64,000 nt of DNA from Tabrizicola sp. Its GTDB lineage: Bacteria; Pseudomonadota; Alphaproteobacteria; Rhodobacterales; Rhodobacteraceae. The notes beneath the pieces were generated by a model. The model saw only the letters and a program-made list of their open reading frames with translations, ran no database searches and had not been told where the DNA came from. The stretch lies in NCBI RefSeq assembly GCF_030373185.1, contig NZ_JAUCZH010000002.1:62001-126000 (forward strand), given 5' to 3'. Made by a program: the position numbers and the translations under genes. Shown in pieces: positions 25,802 through 35,251 of the stretch. Numbering within the stretch: position 1 is the stretch's first letter; every line of letters starts with the position of its first letter.

Positions 25802-25868
25802 CGGACTTGTCCTTGGTTCAAGCGACAATTCGGCACGCGGCCCCGTATGCAGGCTCCGCTTGTTTGCA

Positions 25869-25897
25869 ATATGGGGCGCAAGCCAGCACCCTGCAAG
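25869..25897 (-). promoter_or_regulatory. Heat-shock (RpoH-type) promoter for hsp20-DUF1150
   Basis: Read on the minus strand, CTTGCAG (25897-25891), 14 spacer bases and CCCCATAT (25876-25869) match the sigma-32 consensus CTTGAAA-N11-15-CCCCATNT closely. The -10 box is 67 bp from the hsp20 ATG, leaving a leader of about 60 bases. Confidence 0.75.
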
Positions 25898-25994
25898 ACC
25901 CGCCATTTTTGGCGAAGTTGGCGCAGAAACCTTCACCCCCGGCGATCACTTTCCTATATCCTGCCGTGAAGCATAGGAATCGAGTCGGTCCGCC

Positions 25995-26213
25995 ATGAAT
26001 GCACCATCCGAACTCAGTTTCGAGGAAATGCTCCGCATCAAGCTGGAGGTGCTGCGGCGTGAGCATCGTGATCTTGACCAGGCGATCCATGCGCTTGAAG
26101 AAACCGGCCGCCCCGATCAGCTTACGCTGCGGCGGCTGAAGAAGCAGAAACTGGCGCTGAAGGATCAGATGGTAAAGATCGAGGATCAGCTGATCCCCGA
26201 CATCATCGCCTGA
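25995..26213 (+). CDS. YdcH family (DUF465) protein
   Basis: 72 residues, almost entirely charged helix: EMLRIKLEVLRREHRDLDQAIHALEE then LRRLKKQKLALKDQMVKIEDQL. This two-helix pattern with the QLTLRRLKKQKLALKDQ segment is the YdcH/SlyX-like DUF465 family. Function unknown. It is divergent from hsp20 with 193 bp between them and is followed by purE after 92 bp, so it may be a separate transcript. Confidence 0.88.
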   Translation: MNAPSELSFEEMLRIKLEVLRREHRDLDQAIHALEETGRPDQLTLRRLKKQKLALKDQMVKIEDQLIPDIIA

Positions 26214-26305
26214 GTCCCTTTCCAACCCCATCCAGGCCCAGTCAAAGCCTTGCCCCCCGCGCCCGGCTTCGCTAATCGGGTCGCAGGCAAGGCAAAGGCG
26301 CGCGC

Positions 26306-26785
26306 ATGACCGTTCATGTCGGAATCATCATGGGAAGCCAGTCTGACTGGCCCACAATGAAAGACGCGGCCAGTATTCTGGACGAGCTTGGCATCCCCTA
26401 TGAAACAAGGATCGTCTCGGCCCACCGCACGCCGGACCGGCTGTGGGACTATGGCAAGACCGCCGTTTCGCGGGGCCTGAAGGTCATCATCGCAGGCGCG
26501 GGCGGTGCGGCGCATCTGCCGGGCATGATGGCGTCGAAAACCCGGCTGCCGGTGATCGGCGTGCCGGTCCAGACCAAGGCGCTTGCGGGCGTCGATTCGC
26601 TTTATTCCATTGTGCAGATGCCCAAGGGCTATCCGGTTGCCACCATGGCAATCGGTGGGGCGGCGAATGCGGGGCTGATGGCTGCCGCCATCCTTGCCGT
26701 TTCCGACCCGGGCCTTGCCCAGCGCCTTGACGCATGGCGCGACGCCCTGTCCGCCTCTATCCCTCAGGAGCCGAAGGATGACTGA
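26306..26785 (+). CDS. purE: N5-carboxyaminoimidazole ribonucleotide mutase
   Basis: 159 residues, standard PurE size. [13 protein letters not shown] is the CAIR/CO2 binding loop, [12 protein letters not shown] carries the catalytic His, and [16 protein letters not shown] follows. It converts N5-CAIR to CAIR in purine synthesis. Its last codons overlap the purK start by 8 bp, so the two steps are coupled. The start ATG follows a weak AGGCAAGGC region. Confidence 0.97.
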   Translation: MTVHVGIIMGSQSDWPTMKDAASILDELGIPYETRIVSAHRTPDRLWDYGKTAVSRGLKVIIAGAGGAAHLPGMMASKTRLPVIGVPVQTKALAGVDSLYSIVQMPKGYPVATMAIGGAANAGLMAAAILAVSDPGLAQRLDAWRDALSASIPQEPKDD

Positions 26786-27845
26786 CCCCCTGCCGCAAGG
26801 ATCCACAATCGGCATCCTTGGTGGCGGGCAACTGGGCCGGATGCTTTCGGTCGCCGCCAGCCGTCTGGGCTATCGTTGCCACATCTACGAACCGGGTGCC
26901 GCCCCGGCGGGGGATGTCGCCCATCAGGTGACCACCGCCCCTTACGAGGATGAAAGCGCCCTGCGCGCCTTCGCCGCCTCGGTCGATGTGATCACCTATG
27001 AATTCGAGAACGTCCCGACCTCGGCGCTTGACCTTCTGGAAAGCCTGCGGCCGATCCGCCCGAACCGCCGGGCGCTGGCGATCAGTCAGGACCGCATCCC
27101 CGAAAAGACCTTCCTGAATGACCTTGGCCTTGCCACCGCCCCGTGGCGTGCGGTGAATTCCGAAGCCGATCTTGCGGTGGCGGTCGATGCGCTTGGCCTG
27201 CCCGCCATCCTCAAGACCACCCGGCTTGGCTATGACGGCAAGGGTCAGGTCAAGCTGACGGACACGGCCGACATTCCGGCCGCCTGGGCCGCGATGAACG
27301 GCGCCGCCTCGGTGCTGGAGGGCTTCGTCGCCTTCGACCGTGAGGTGTCGGTGATTGCCGCCCGTGGCCTTGACGGGTCTGTCGCCGCCTATGATCCCGG
27401 TGAAAACATCCACCGCGACGGTATCCTGCGCACCACCACGGTTCCCGCCCGCCTGTCACCGGGCCAGCGGTCCGATGCCGTTCTGCTGGCCGCCCGCATC
27501 CTGAATGCGCTGGATTATGTCGGCGTGATGGGGGTCGAGCTTTTCGTCACCCCACAGGGCCTGTTGGTCAACGAAATCGCGCCCCGTGTTCACAATACCG
27601 GCCACTGGACCCAAGCCGGCTGCACGGTGGACCAGTTCGAACAACACATCCGCGCCGTCATCGGCCTGCCGTTGGGCGACGGAGGCCGCTACGCCGATGT
27701 GGTGATGGAAAACCTGATCGGGGACGATGTGGCACAGGTGCCTGACCTCTTGAAAGCCCGCGACGTGCAACTGCACCTTTACGGCAAGGGCGCCCCCCGC
27801 CCCGGCCGCAAGATGGGCCATGTGAACCGCATCAAGCGGGCCTGA
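26778..27845 (+). CDS. purK: N5-carboxyaminoimidazole ribonucleotide synthase
   Basis: 355 residues with an ATP-grasp fold. [13 protein letters not shown] at the N-terminus, [21 protein letters not shown] and [15 protein letters not shown] are all diagnostic of PurK. It uses ATP and bicarbonate to carboxylate AIR. ATG 26778 lies in the end of purE. The gene is convergent with the inositol ABC ATPase, with 12 bp between stops, marking the border between core and inositol genes. Confidence 0.97.
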   Translation: MTDPLPQGSTIGILGGGQLGRMLSVAASRLGYRCHIYEPGAAPAGDVAHQVTTAPYEDESALRAFAASVDVITYEFENVPTSALDLLESLRPIRPNRRALAISQDRIPEKTFLNDLGLATAPWRAVNSEADLAVAVDALGLPAILKTTRLGYDGKGQVKLTDTADIPAAWAAMNGAASVLEGFVAFDREVSVIAARGLDGSVAAYDPGENIHRDGILRTTTVPARLSPGQRSDAVLLAARILNALDYVGVMGVELFVTPQGLLVNEIAPRVHNTGHWTQAGCTVDQFEQHIRAVIGLPLGDGGRYADVVMENLIGDDVAQVPDLLKARDVQLHLYGKGAPRPGRKMGHVNRIKRA

Positions 27846-27857
27846 GTGGGCCAGCGC

Positions 27858-28646
27858 TCAGACCGTGCCACCCAGCGAGCCTTCCAGTTCCGCCATCTCT
27901 TGCCCGCCCGCCATCAGATCCTGCAACTCCTCGGGCGTGATCTGGCCGCGTTGCGCGGTGCCAAGCGTCTTGCCCCGGTTCAGCACCGTAAACCGGTCGC
28001 CCACCGCCATTGCATGCCGGACATTATGGGTGATGAAGACCACCGCGATGCCCTTCTTGCGCACCTTGTCCACCGTGGCCAGAACGTTCGCTGTCTGGCG
28101 CACACCAAGCGCGCTGGTCGGCTCATCAAGGATCAGCACCTTCGCGCCGAAATGCACGGCGCGGGCGATGGCGACAGTCTGCCGCTCTCCGCCAGACAGG
28201 GTGCCGACCGCCTGATCCGGCCCGCGCAGGTTGATCCCCATGGCGCGCATTTCTTCCATGGTGATGCGATTGGCCTTTTCGTGGTCGAAAAATCCGAAAG
28301 GCCCGAACTTCTTCAACGGCTCGTTGCCCATGAAGAAATTGCGGCTGACCGACATCAGCGGGATCATCGCCAGATCCTGATAGACCGTGGCGATTCCGGC
28401 GGTGATGGCGTCGCGCGGGTCGTCAAACTGCATCGCCTTGCCTTCGAACAGGATCTCGCCGCGCGTGGGTTTGTGGACCCCGGACATCGTCTTGATGAAG
28501 GTCGATTTTCCCGCGCCGTTGTCACCCAGCAGGCAATGACATTCGCCGGGATAGATCTGCACCGAAACCCCGGCCAGCGCGATGACCGACCCGAAGTGCT
28601 TTTCGATGTTGCGCATTTCAATCAGGGGGGCGTGAATACTGGTCAT
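27858..28646 (-). CDS. iatA: Inositol-type sugar ABC transporter ATP-binding protein
   Basis: 262 residues with one nucleotide-binding domain: Walker [13 protein letters not shown], signature [16 protein letters not shown], Walker [13 protein letters not shown] and H-loop [11 protein letters not shown]. Single-domain ATPases of this CUT2 type (FrcA/IatA) contrast with the double RbsA. It starts 1 bp after the permease stop, the third gene of binding protein-permease-ATPase. Linkage to iol genes and a shared operator point to myo-inositol import. Another polyol or sugar is possible. Confidence 0.85.
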   Translation of the reverse strand: MTSIHAPLIEMRNIEKHFGSVIALAGVSVQIYPGECHCLLGDNGAGKSTFIKTMSGVHKPTRGEILFEGKAMQFDDPRDAITAGIATVYQDLAMIPLMSVSRNFFMGNEPLKKFGPFGFFDHEKANRITMEEMRAMGINLRGPDQAVGTLSGGERQTVAIARAVHFGAKVLILDEPTSALGVRQTANVLATVDKVRKKGIAVVFITHNVRHAMAVGDRFTVLNRGKTLGTAQRGQITPEELQDLMAGGQEMAELEGSLGGTV

Positions 28647-28647
28647 C

Positions 28648-29772
28648 TTAACGCTCTCCGGTGATCAGGCGGCGGATATATGTGTTCAGGATCACCGCCC
28701 CCAGCAAGATGACGCCAAGGAACACGCGGAACAGGCTTGATTCCACCCCGGCAAAGAACAGCCCCTGCTGCACGACACCAAAGATCAGCGCGCCAAGGGC
28801 CGCCCCGATGACCGATCCGTAGCCCCCGGTCAACAGCGCCCCGCCGATGACCACGGCGATGATCGCCTCGAACTCCTTCAGAAGGCCCCGGTCCGCCCCG
28901 GCTGACCCGAACTCCATCACCTGGCAGGTGGCAAAGACCGTGGCGCAAAAGGCCGAGAACATGAACATCAGGATCTTCACGCGATTGACCGGTACACCCA
29001 CATAGCGGGCCGCCTGCGCGTCACCGCCCGCAGCAAAGATCCAGTTCCCAAAGCGGGTGCGGGTCAGAAGGACATGGCCGAAGATCACCAGCACAATCGC
29101 CCAGACGATCAGCATCGGGATGCCGTCAACGACCGGCTGGCCCTTGTTTATGCCCCGCTCAAAGGTCGAGATGATCCCGGCCTCCCCCAGCCAAGCGAAG
29201 AACCCCTTCAGGATCTTCCCACCGAACAGCCAAGCCAGGGGGTCGCCCGCCGACACGTCATTGATGCCGCCGATGATGGTCTTTCGCTCGATCAACTGCG
29301 GCAGAAAGATCGTGAACCCGCGCAGGATGAACAGGAAGGCCAACGTCACGATGAAACTGGGCAGCCCGGTGCGCACAACGATATAGCCGTTCAACCCGCC
29401 AATCGCGATGCACAGGACAAAGGTCGTCAGGATCGCCAGCCAGACCGGCCAACCCAGCGTCACCGACAGGATCGCAATCGACATGCCGGCAAAGCCGATC
29501 ATCGATCCCACCGAAAGGTCGAACTCTCCGGCGATCATCAGAAGGCAGGCGCCCACGGCGATGATCATGAACTGGGCCGAAACGATCGACCAGTTCAGCA
29601 CGCCCTGACTGCTGAACATGCCACTGTCAAAGGCAAACAGGATGAAGAAGGTAAAGACGGCAATCGTGCCGACAATCCCGCCAAGTTCGGGCCGGATCAA
29701 CGCACGGCGCAGCCCCGACATCTTTTTCACGCGCTCGTCGGCCATTGACGGCGGCTGTGCGGCATCGGCCAT
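28648..29772 (-). CDS. iatP: Inositol-type sugar ABC transporter permease
   Basis: 374 residues, about ten spans, CUT2/BPD_transp_2 permease. Motifs include [40 protein letters not shown] and [20 protein letters not shown]. An insert at about 160-200 ([25 protein letters not shown]), longer than in RbsC, is seen in inositol/fructose-type permeases. The operon order is binding protein, hairpin, permease, ATPase. It forms the inner-membrane channel of the importer. Confidence 0.86.
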   Translation of the reverse strand: MADAAQPPSMADERVKKMSGLRRALIRPELGGIVGTIAVFTFFILFAFDSGMFSSQGVLNWSIVSAQFMIIAVGACLLMIAGEFDLSVGSMIGFAGMSIAILSVTLGWPVWLAILTTFVLCIAIGGLNGYIVVRTGLPSFIVTLAFLFILRGFTIFLPQLIERKTIIGGINDVSAGDPLAWLFGGKILKGFFAWLGEAGIISTFERGINKGQPVVDGIPMLIVWAIVLVIFGHVLLTRTRFGNWIFAAGGDAQAARYVGVPVNRVKILMFMFSAFCATVFATCQVMEFGSAGADRGLLKEFEAIIAVVIGGALLTGGYGSVIGAALGALIFGVVQQGLFFAGVESSLFRVFLGVILLGAVILNTYIRRLITGER

Positions 29773-29810
29773 TCTGGCACCTCATCTGTGGGGAAAGTCG
29801 CAAAGGTTGG

Positions 29811-29832
29811 GCGCCCGGATTGCTCCGGGCGC
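29811..29832 (-). terminator. Intra-operon hairpin between binding protein and permease genes
   Basis: A perfect 9-bp stem (GCGCCCGGA / TCCGGGCGC) with loop TTGC lies 8 bp after the binding-protein stop. It has no T-run. Such hairpins usually stabilise or partly terminate so the binding protein is made in excess over the membrane parts. Confidence 0.6.
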
Positions 29833-29840
29833 TCGCAAGA

Positions 29841-30788
29841 CTAGCGGTATTCGCCCGCCAGAGCCTCGACCTTGGTCAGACCGTCAGCCGTCACGAAGCC
29901 GGGGCCAGAGTTGATGTTGTTGCCCGGCAGCACGCCATAGCGGTGGTAGTTGGTCAGAACCACGACCGGCAGATAGGCTTGCAGGAAGGGCTGCTGGTCG
30001 ATGCCCCACTTGATCACACCGGATTTGATCGCTTTGACGATCTCGCCACCCAGATCGAAGGTGCCGAAATAGATGTCACCCGCCATCCCGTTTTCTTCCA
30101 GCGCAAGAATCGTCGGATCAGCCGAGGTCGGCCCAAGCGTCAACACCGCGTCGGTATCGGGGTTAGCCGACAGATAAGCCAGCACGCGGTTCTTGATCTC
30201 GGCCGGGTCTTGGCCGGCGTCGATCATCTGGTTGCCAAGGTCAATTCCCAGACCGTCGGCGAAACCCTGACAACGTTCCTGCGATGACGGCTGCACGATG
30301 TAATGGTTGACGCACAGGAAGGATCCCACGCCATCACCCTTGGCCCGCAGACCTGCTGCATAGCCGGCATCATATTCCGGCTGACCGACATACATCAGCG
30401 CGCCAACCTCACGCGCCTGATCGGGGGTGCCGGAATTCATGATGATGACATCGACGCCCGCATCGACAGCAGCCTGAATCGGACCTTTCAAGACGTCGTA
30501 ATCCGCCAGAGTGGTGATGATGCCATCCGGGCTTGAGGCGGCAGCCTGTTCGATGATCCGGGCCATGTCGGCAAGGTCACCGGTCGGCGGGTTGCGGTAT
30601 TCCACTGTCACGCCCATCTGGTCGCCTGCCAGCGCCATGGCGTTCTTGATTGTGTTCCACCAGCTGTCGCTATCGGGCGCATGGCTGACCAGCACATAGC
30701 GCTCGCCTTCCGCATGGGCGACGGTCGCGCTGACAAAGGCACTGGCGGCAACCGCCGTAGCGGCAATGACTTTCGTGAATTTTTTCAT
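29841..30788 (-). CDS. ibpA: Inositol-type periplasmic sugar-binding protein
   Basis: 315 residues with a Sec signal peptide (MKKFTKVIAATAVAASAFVSATVAHA, cleaved about residue 26) and a periplasmic-binding fold of the RbsB class: YVLVSHAPDSDSWWNTIKNAM, DGIITTLADYDVLKGPIQAAVDAGVDVIIMNSG, GQPEYDAGYAAG and DQQPFLQAYLPV (shown in parts). It captures the sugar for IatP/IatA. It is first in the operon, divergent from the LacI gene, with an operator palindrome 105 bp upstream. myo-Inositol specificity is inferred from the linked iol genes. Confidence 0.83.
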   Translation of the reverse strand: MKKFTKVIAATAVAASAFVSATVAHAEGERYVLVSHAPDSDSWWNTIKNAMALAGDQMGVTVEYRNPPTGDLADMARIIEQAAASSPDGIITTLADYDVLKGPIQAAVDAGVDVIIMNSGTPDQAREVGALMYVGQPEYDAGYAAGLRAKGDGVGSFLCVNHYIVQPSSQERCQGFADGLGIDLGNQMIDAGQDPAEIKNRVLAYLSANPDTDAVLTLGPTSADPTILALEENGMAGDIYFGTFDLGGEIVKAIKSGVIKWGIDQQPFLQAYLPVVVLTNYHRYGVLPGNNINSGPGFVTADGLTKVEALAGEYR

Positions 30789-30892
30789 GTGGTCCTCCCT
30801 GACCGTTTCAACGGCGCACCGTGGTCTTGGCTTGGTCTTGGCCTGGCCTTGGTGCGCCGCCTGACAAAATGCTAGCCCACACGACTTCATAG

Positions 30893-30906
30893 TGCAACCG
30901 GTTGCA
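30893..30906. promoter_or_regulatory. Palindromic LacI-type operator between ibpA and the regulator gene
   Basis: TGCAACCGGTTGCA is a perfect 14-bp palindrome with the central CCGG/CG step typical of LacI-family sites. The same core recurs at 35165-35180 before iolD. Lying between divergent ibpA and lacI-type starts, it should let inositol availability control import and the regulator itself. Confidence 0.8.
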
Positions 30907-30988
30907 AAATTGTCCGGCTTGACCTCAGTATTCTCTGAGAACAGAGGATGTATAGTGGGGCGGTGATGATCAGGTGATCGGACAGTCA

Positions 30989-31978
30989 ATGGTGGTAACC
31001 CTGAAAGAGGTGGCAGAGCGGGCGGGGGTCTCCCGCTCTGCGGTCTCACGCACCTTTACGGACGGCGCATCCGTGTCGGCCAGAACCCGCGCCAAGGTGG
31101 AAAAGGCTGCAAACGAATTGGGTTATGCGCCAAACGCGCTTGCCTCCAGCCTGACAACGGGGCGGACAAAACTGATTGGCCTGATCGTCAACAACTTCCA
31201 CAACCCGCTGATCCTTGAGGTGTTCGACCTTTTCACCCGAGGCTTGCAGGATCGTGGCTTGCGTCCGCTTCTTGTCAACCTGACCGATGCAACCGATCCC
31301 GCCGCGTCACTGCGGATGCTGCGGCAGTATTCGGTGGATGGGGTGATCGTGGCCTCATCAACCTTGCCGTCCAGCTTTGCCGAATCGTTCAAGAACGCAG
31401 GTCTGCCGGTCGTCCATGCCTTCGGGCGCTATTCAATTGCGCCGGATGTGCATGTTGTCGGCATCGACAACGTCGCCTGTGGCCGGATGGCCGCCGAAGC
31501 GCTGATCCGGCGCGGCTATACCCGTGTGGGGTTTCTGGGCGGGCCGGAAAACGCCACCTCAACCCAGGACCGCGCGGCAGGGTTTCTGGAGTCCTTCGAC
31601 GGCAGGACAGACATCACCGTCAGCCTGTCCTATGCTGGCGACTACACCTTTGATGCCGGGCGCGCCGAAATGCAGCGCCTGCTGGCCATGAACCCCGCCG
31701 AGGCCTATTTCTGCGGCGACGATCTGCTGGCAATCGGCGCGCTAAGCGCGATCCAGGACGCGGGGCTGTCGGTGCCGGGCGATATCGGGTTGATCGGCTT
31801 GAACGACATGGAAATGTCGCGCTGGCAGAACATCGGGCTGACGACGATTCGCCAGCCCGTCGCCCAGATCATCGAGGCTGCGATCGAACTGGTGGTGGCG
31901 ACGATCGAGAAACCCGACCGTCACCCCGAAATCCGCCTGTTCCCCTGCCGCGTGATCGACCGCCGGACGTTGCCTTAA
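30989..31978 (+). CDS. LacI-family regulator of inositol utilisation
   Basis: 329 residues from ATG 30989; a GTG five codons earlier (30974) is an alternative start. The HTH is TLKEVAERAGVSRSAVSRTFTDG at the N-terminus, followed by a hinge helix and a sugar-binding domain (LIGLIVNNFHNPLILEVFD to GLIGLNDMEMSRW). It is divergent from the importer and flanked by iol genes, with its likely operator TGCAACCGGTTGCA 80 bp upstream. By analogy with inositol regulators it would repress until an inositol intermediate binds. Its stop overlaps the stop of the convergent Gfo/Idh gene within TTAA. Confidence 0.85.
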   Translation: MVVTLKEVAERAGVSRSAVSRTFTDGASVSARTRAKVEKAANELGYAPNALASSLTTGRTKLIGLIVNNFHNPLILEVFDLFTRGLQDRGLRPLLVNLTDATDPAASLRMLRQYSVDGVIVASSTLPSSFAESFKNAGLPVVHAFGRYSIAPDVHVVGIDNVACGRMAAEALIRRGYTRVGFLGGPENATSTQDRAAGFLESFDGRTDITVSLSYAGDYTFDAGRAEMQRLLAMNPAEAYFCGDDLLAIGALSAIQDAGLSVPGDIGLIGLNDMEMSRWQNIGLTTIRQPVAQIIEAAIELVVATIEKPDRHPEIRLFPCRVIDRRTLP

Positions 31979-33108
31979 CGGAACATCGGCGGCCGCGCGT
32001 CCATCCACGTCCCGCCCGCCTTGGCCGAGGCCACCGCCACATGCACCGCTGCCATCGACCGGACCCCGTCAGGCGCGGTCGGCAATCCGTCACGCTTTTC
32101 GCCCCGGATCGCATCGGCAAGGTCGCAGTAGATGTTGGCCACAGCCAGCGGGAAGCCTTCGGGATGGGCAATGGCGACGCGGCTCAGGCGCCTGGCATCC
32201 TCGTAAAGCCCGCCTTCGCCCTTTTCGATGATCTGGGTGCGCCCGCCGACCGGGGTATAGATCAGCTGGTTCGGCTGTTCCGACGCCCAGCGCAGCCCCC
32301 CGGTTTCGCCGAAGACCTGAATATCGAACCCATGCTGCCGCCCGATGGCGACGGACGATGTCCAAAGCCGCCCGACCGTGCCGCCCGCCATCCGGAAGTT
32401 GACCATCGCGTCATCCTCCAAGACCCGCGAAGGGATGGTCGAGGCGAAATCGGCCGACAGCTTTTCCACCTGATCATCGCAGATGAAGCTGGCCATGTGC
32501 AGCGCGTGGATGCCGCAATCGGCGAACTGGCCGGAGACACCCGCCATCGCCGGGTCATAACGCCAGCGCACACGCGGATTGTCGGCGTCGGTCGCATCGC
32601 CGTGGTGGCCGTGGCTGAAGTTCGTCACCACCAGCCGCACGCGGCCAATGTCACCCGCTCGCACCATCGCGCGGGCCTGCCGGACCATCGGATAGGCGGA
32701 GTAGCAGTAGTTGACCGCGCAGATCTTGCCGGTCTTTTCCGCAACGCGAACGATCTCCTCGCCCTCTTCCACCGTCATGGTCATCGGCTTTTCGCAAAGC
32801 ACGTTGAAGCCAGCCTCAAGAAAGGCCTTGGTGATCTCGAAATGGGTCGAGTTCGGGGTAGCCACCGTCACCAGATCGCAGCGGTCCGGGCGGTTGCGCT
32901 CGCCCGCGAGCATCTCGGTCCAGTCGCCATAGGCGCGGTCGGCCGCGATGCCAAGGCGCTGCGCATAGTCGCGCCCCGCCTCGGGCCGGTGGTCCAGTGC
33001 GCCCGCAACGAAGGCGAACTGCGCGTCGGCCTGCGCGCCCAGCCGATGAGCGGGGCCAATCTGGCTGCCTTCGCCGCCGCCGATCATGCCCCAGTTCAGT
33101 TTTGCCAT
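31975..33108 (-). CDS. Gfo/Idh/MocA oxidoreductase (inositol-cluster dehydrogenase 1)
   Basis: 377 residues. N-terminal Rossmann GMIGGGEGSQIGPAH; catalytic-type CEKPMTM motif at about 105-111; C-terminal Gfo/Idh alpha/beta domain with SGQFADCGIHALHMASFI. It lies last in a minus-strand trio (Gfo/Idh, IolE-like, this gene) behind the operator at 35165. Members of this clade reduce or oxidise inositols or inososes with NAD(P). Whether it acts on myo-, scyllo- or another inositol cannot be read from sequence. The ATG at 33108 puts GMIGGG 8 residues from the start, as usual. Confidence 0.82.
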   Translation of the reverse strand: MAKLNWGMIGGGEGSQIGPAHRLGAQADAQFAFVAGALDHRPEAGRDYAQRLGIAADRAYGDWTEMLAGERNRPDRCDLVTVATPNSTHFEITKAFLEAGFNVLCEKPMTMTVEEGEEIVRVAEKTGKICAVNYCYSAYPMVRQARAMVRAGDIGRVRLVVTNFSHGHHGDATDADNPRVRWRYDPAMAGVSGQFADCGIHALHMASFICDDQVEKLSADFASTIPSRVLEDDAMVNFRMAGGTVGRLWTSSVAIGRQHGFDIQVFGETGGLRWASEQPNQLIYTPVGGRTQIIEKGEGGLYEDARRLSRVAIAHPEGFPLAVANIYCDLADAIRGEKRDGLPTAPDGVRSMAAVHVAVASAKAGGTWMDARPPMFR

Positions 33109-33121
33109 GGTCGTGGTTTCC

Positions 33122-34015
33122 TCAGTTGAAGCCGATGGATTCAAGATATTCGCGGTTCGCCCGCGCGTCGTCGATCGGGCTGACATCCAGCGTCGGGTCG
33201 CAGTCCTGTTCGACGGTACACCAGCCTTCGAAACCGGCATCCAGCAGCACCTGCCGCACGGCGGGGAAATCCACGTCGCCCTTGCCAAGGTTGCAGAAGA
33301 TGCCCTGACCGCAGGCATCATAGAAGCCGGTGCCTTTCGCGATGGCATCGGCCTTCACCTTCGGGTCGATGTCCTTGAAGTGCATGTAGCTGATCCGGCC
33401 GATGTGGCGGCGCATGAAGGCCACCGGGTCAAAGCCCGCGTAGGAATGGTGGCCGGTGTCGAAGCAGATCTTCAGGATCTTTTCATCGACCTCGTCCAGC
33501 AGCCGCTCCAGCTCCGGCTCGAAGTCGATGAAGCCGGCGGCATGGGCGTGGATCCCGACGGTCAGGCCATAGTCCTCGGCCCCCATTCTTGCCACGGTGG
33601 CGATGCGGTCGCGGAAGGCGGCCCATTCAGCCGCGTCCATCTGCTCGGCGGCGTCGGCGCGGCCAGCCGTCGGCGCGCGGCGGGGCGAGATGCTGTCGAT
33701 CAGCACCAGATGCCGCGCGCCATGCGCGCTCAGCGCCTTGCAGGTGCGGGTGGCGGCATCCATCACCTCATCCCATTTCGCCGGGTCATGGAACGGGCGG
33801 AAGACCACGCCACCGATCAGCTCCAGCCCGTTTTCCGCCAGCGCCTCGCCCAGAATGGCCGGGTCTTCGGGCATGAAGCCGATGGGGCCAAGCTCGATCC
33901 CCTTGTAGCCCGCACCCGCGCAATCGCTCAGCACCTGCCGCCACGGCGGGTTGCGCGGGTCGTCTGCGAATTCCACGCCCCAGGAGCAGGGGGCATTGCC
34001 GATACGGATGGTCAT
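33122..34015 (-). CDS. iolE: Inosose dehydratase/isomerase-like TIM-barrel protein (IolE/IolI type)
   Basis: 297 residues, AP-endonuclease-2-type TIM barrel: IGNAPCSWGVEFADDP at the N-terminus, GYKGIELGPIGFMP, HAHAAGFIDF, FDTGHHSYAGFD, HFKDIDP and the C-terminal GWCTVEQDCDP. The His/Asp/Glu residues in these segments form the metal site. In iol clusters such proteins dehydrate 2-keto-myo-inositol (IolE) or isomerise inososes (IolI). IolD needs an IolE product, and no other candidate is present, which favours IolE. 13 bp separate it from the next gene downstream. Confidence 0.75.
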   Translation of the reverse strand: MTIRIGNAPCSWGVEFADDPRNPPWRQVLSDCAGAGYKGIELGPIGFMPEDPAILGEALAENGLELIGGVVFRPFHDPAKWDEVMDAATRTCKALSAHGARHLVLIDSISPRRAPTAGRADAAEQMDAAEWAAFRDRIATVARMGAEDYGLTVGIHAHAAGFIDFEPELERLLDEVDEKILKICFDTGHHSYAGFDPVAFMRRHIGRISYMHFKDIDPKVKADAIAKGTGFYDACGQGIFCNLGKGDVDFPAVRQVLLDAGFEGWCTVEQDCDPTLDVSPIDDARANREYLESIGFN

Positions 34016-34022
34016 GTGGTCC

Positions 34023-35138
34023 TCATGATTGGGGGACAGCGTGCCACTGGCCGCTGTCGGAAGCCTGATGCGCGGTATCGATGATCTGGCTGACAGCCAG
34101 ACCGTCGCGGAAGGTGGGCCAGACGGGTTTCCCTGTGGCAATCGCCTCAAGGAAATCGCGCGCCTCGATGATGATCTGGTCCTGATAGCCGGTGCCATGG
34201 CCAGGCCCTTGGCAGAAGGCGGCATAGTTCGGATGCGCGGGGCCGGTCAGGATGCGGGTAAAGCCGCGCGTCGCCTCGGGCCCTTCGGCGCGGTAAAGGT
34301 GGACGGCGTTCTGGTCTTCCTGATCGAACTTGATCGCGCCCTTTGTGCCATGAATTTCATAGGCATAGCCCATCTTCCGCCCCGTGGCGACGCGGCTGAC
34401 GAAAAGATGCCCCATCACCCCGCTGGCAAAGCGCAGCATCAGTTGCGCCTGATCGTCGTTGTCCACCGCAACCGGGCCGTTCAGGCCGGGGCGGGTGACG
34501 TGGACCGTCTCGATCCTTGCGGAAAGCTCGGCCACCGGACCCATCAGCGCCAGCAGGCAGTTGATCGGATGCGGCGCAAGGTCGCCCATGCAGCCATTCG
34601 CGCGGCCCGTGGTGCGCCAGGTGGCAGGCAGGGACGGGTCAGCCAGAAAATCCTCGGTATGCTCGCCGCGAAACCATGTGATGTCGCCGATCGCGCGGTC
34701 GGCCAGCAGCTGGCGGACGAATTGTGTGGCGGGCGTGCGGACGTAGTTGAAGCCGATCATGTTCGGCAGACCCGACGCCTTGGCCGCCGCAACCATCGCC
34801 TTGGCATCCTCAAGCGAGGCCCCCAGCGGCTTTTCGCAGAACACCGGCTTGCCCGCGGCAAAGGCCGCTTCGGCAATCGCGCGGTGGGTGGACTGGGGCG
34901 AGGCGATGACCACGGCCTCCACCTTCGGGTCCGCCACCAGATCCCGCCAGTCCGCCGCCGCGCGGTTGAAGCCATAGGCCTTGGCATAGCGCTCGGCCGA
35001 GGCGGGCGAGGTCGCGGCAATCACCTCCAGCCGGGGGCGCAGTGCCGTGCCGAACACCGACGCCACGGCCGCATAGGCCACCGCATGCGCCTTGCCCATG
35101 TAGCCGCCGCCAACGAGGCCGATCCCGATGTCTGTCAT
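34023..35138 (-). CDS. Gfo/Idh/MocA oxidoreductase (inositol-cluster dehydrogenase 2)
   Basis: 371 residues. Rossmann GLVGGGYMGKAHAVAYAAV, CEKPLGASLEDAKAM with the catalytic-type lysine, and a Gfo/Idh C-terminal domain with MGDLAPHPINCLLAL. It is the first gene of the minus-strand trio, divergent from iolD with the TTGCAACCGGTTGCAA operator between them. It may be the inositol 2-dehydrogenase (IolG role) or a scyllo-inositol dehydrogenase. The two dehydrogenases of the cluster are only distantly alike, so they probably handle different isomers. Confidence 0.82.
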   Translation of the reverse strand: MTDIGIGLVGGGYMGKAHAVAYAAVASVFGTALRPRLEVIAATSPASAERYAKAYGFNRAAADWRDLVADPKVEAVVIASPQSTHRAIAEAAFAAGKPVFCEKPLGASLEDAKAMVAAAKASGLPNMIGFNYVRTPATQFVRQLLADRAIGDITWFRGEHTEDFLADPSLPATWRTTGRANGCMGDLAPHPINCLLALMGPVAELSARIETVHVTRPGLNGPVAVDNDDQAQLMLRFASGVMGHLFVSRVATGRKMGYAYEIHGTKGAIKFDQEDQNAVHLYRAEGPEATRGFTRILTGPAHPNYAAFCQGPGHGTGYQDQIIIEARDFLEAIATGKPVWPTFRDGLAVSQIIDTAHQASDSGQWHAVPQS

Positions 35139-35164
35139 TGGCGCTCTCCCTCGAATGGCCAGTC

Positions 35165-35180
35165 TTGCAACCGGTTGCAA
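35165..35180. promoter_or_regulatory. Palindromic LacI-type operator between Gfo/Idh and iolD
   Basis: TTGCAACCGGTTGCAA is a perfect 16-bp palindrome containing the core found at 30893-30906. It lies 26 bp upstream of the minus-strand dehydrogenase start and 71 bp before iolD, so one site can control both directions. Confidence 0.82.
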
Positions 35181-35251
35181 AAGATGTATCCTGCCGCAGC
35201 AAGACACGCAAGTCCCGTTTGAGGGCCTTGCCGGGGGCGGGAGGGCAAGCG

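Noticed and set aside
25802-25868. ROSE-type RNA thermometer in the hsp20 leader
   Set aside because: The leader length is suitable, but I could not find a convincing anti-Shine-Dalgarno hairpin by eye; the RpoH-type promoter explains control well enough.
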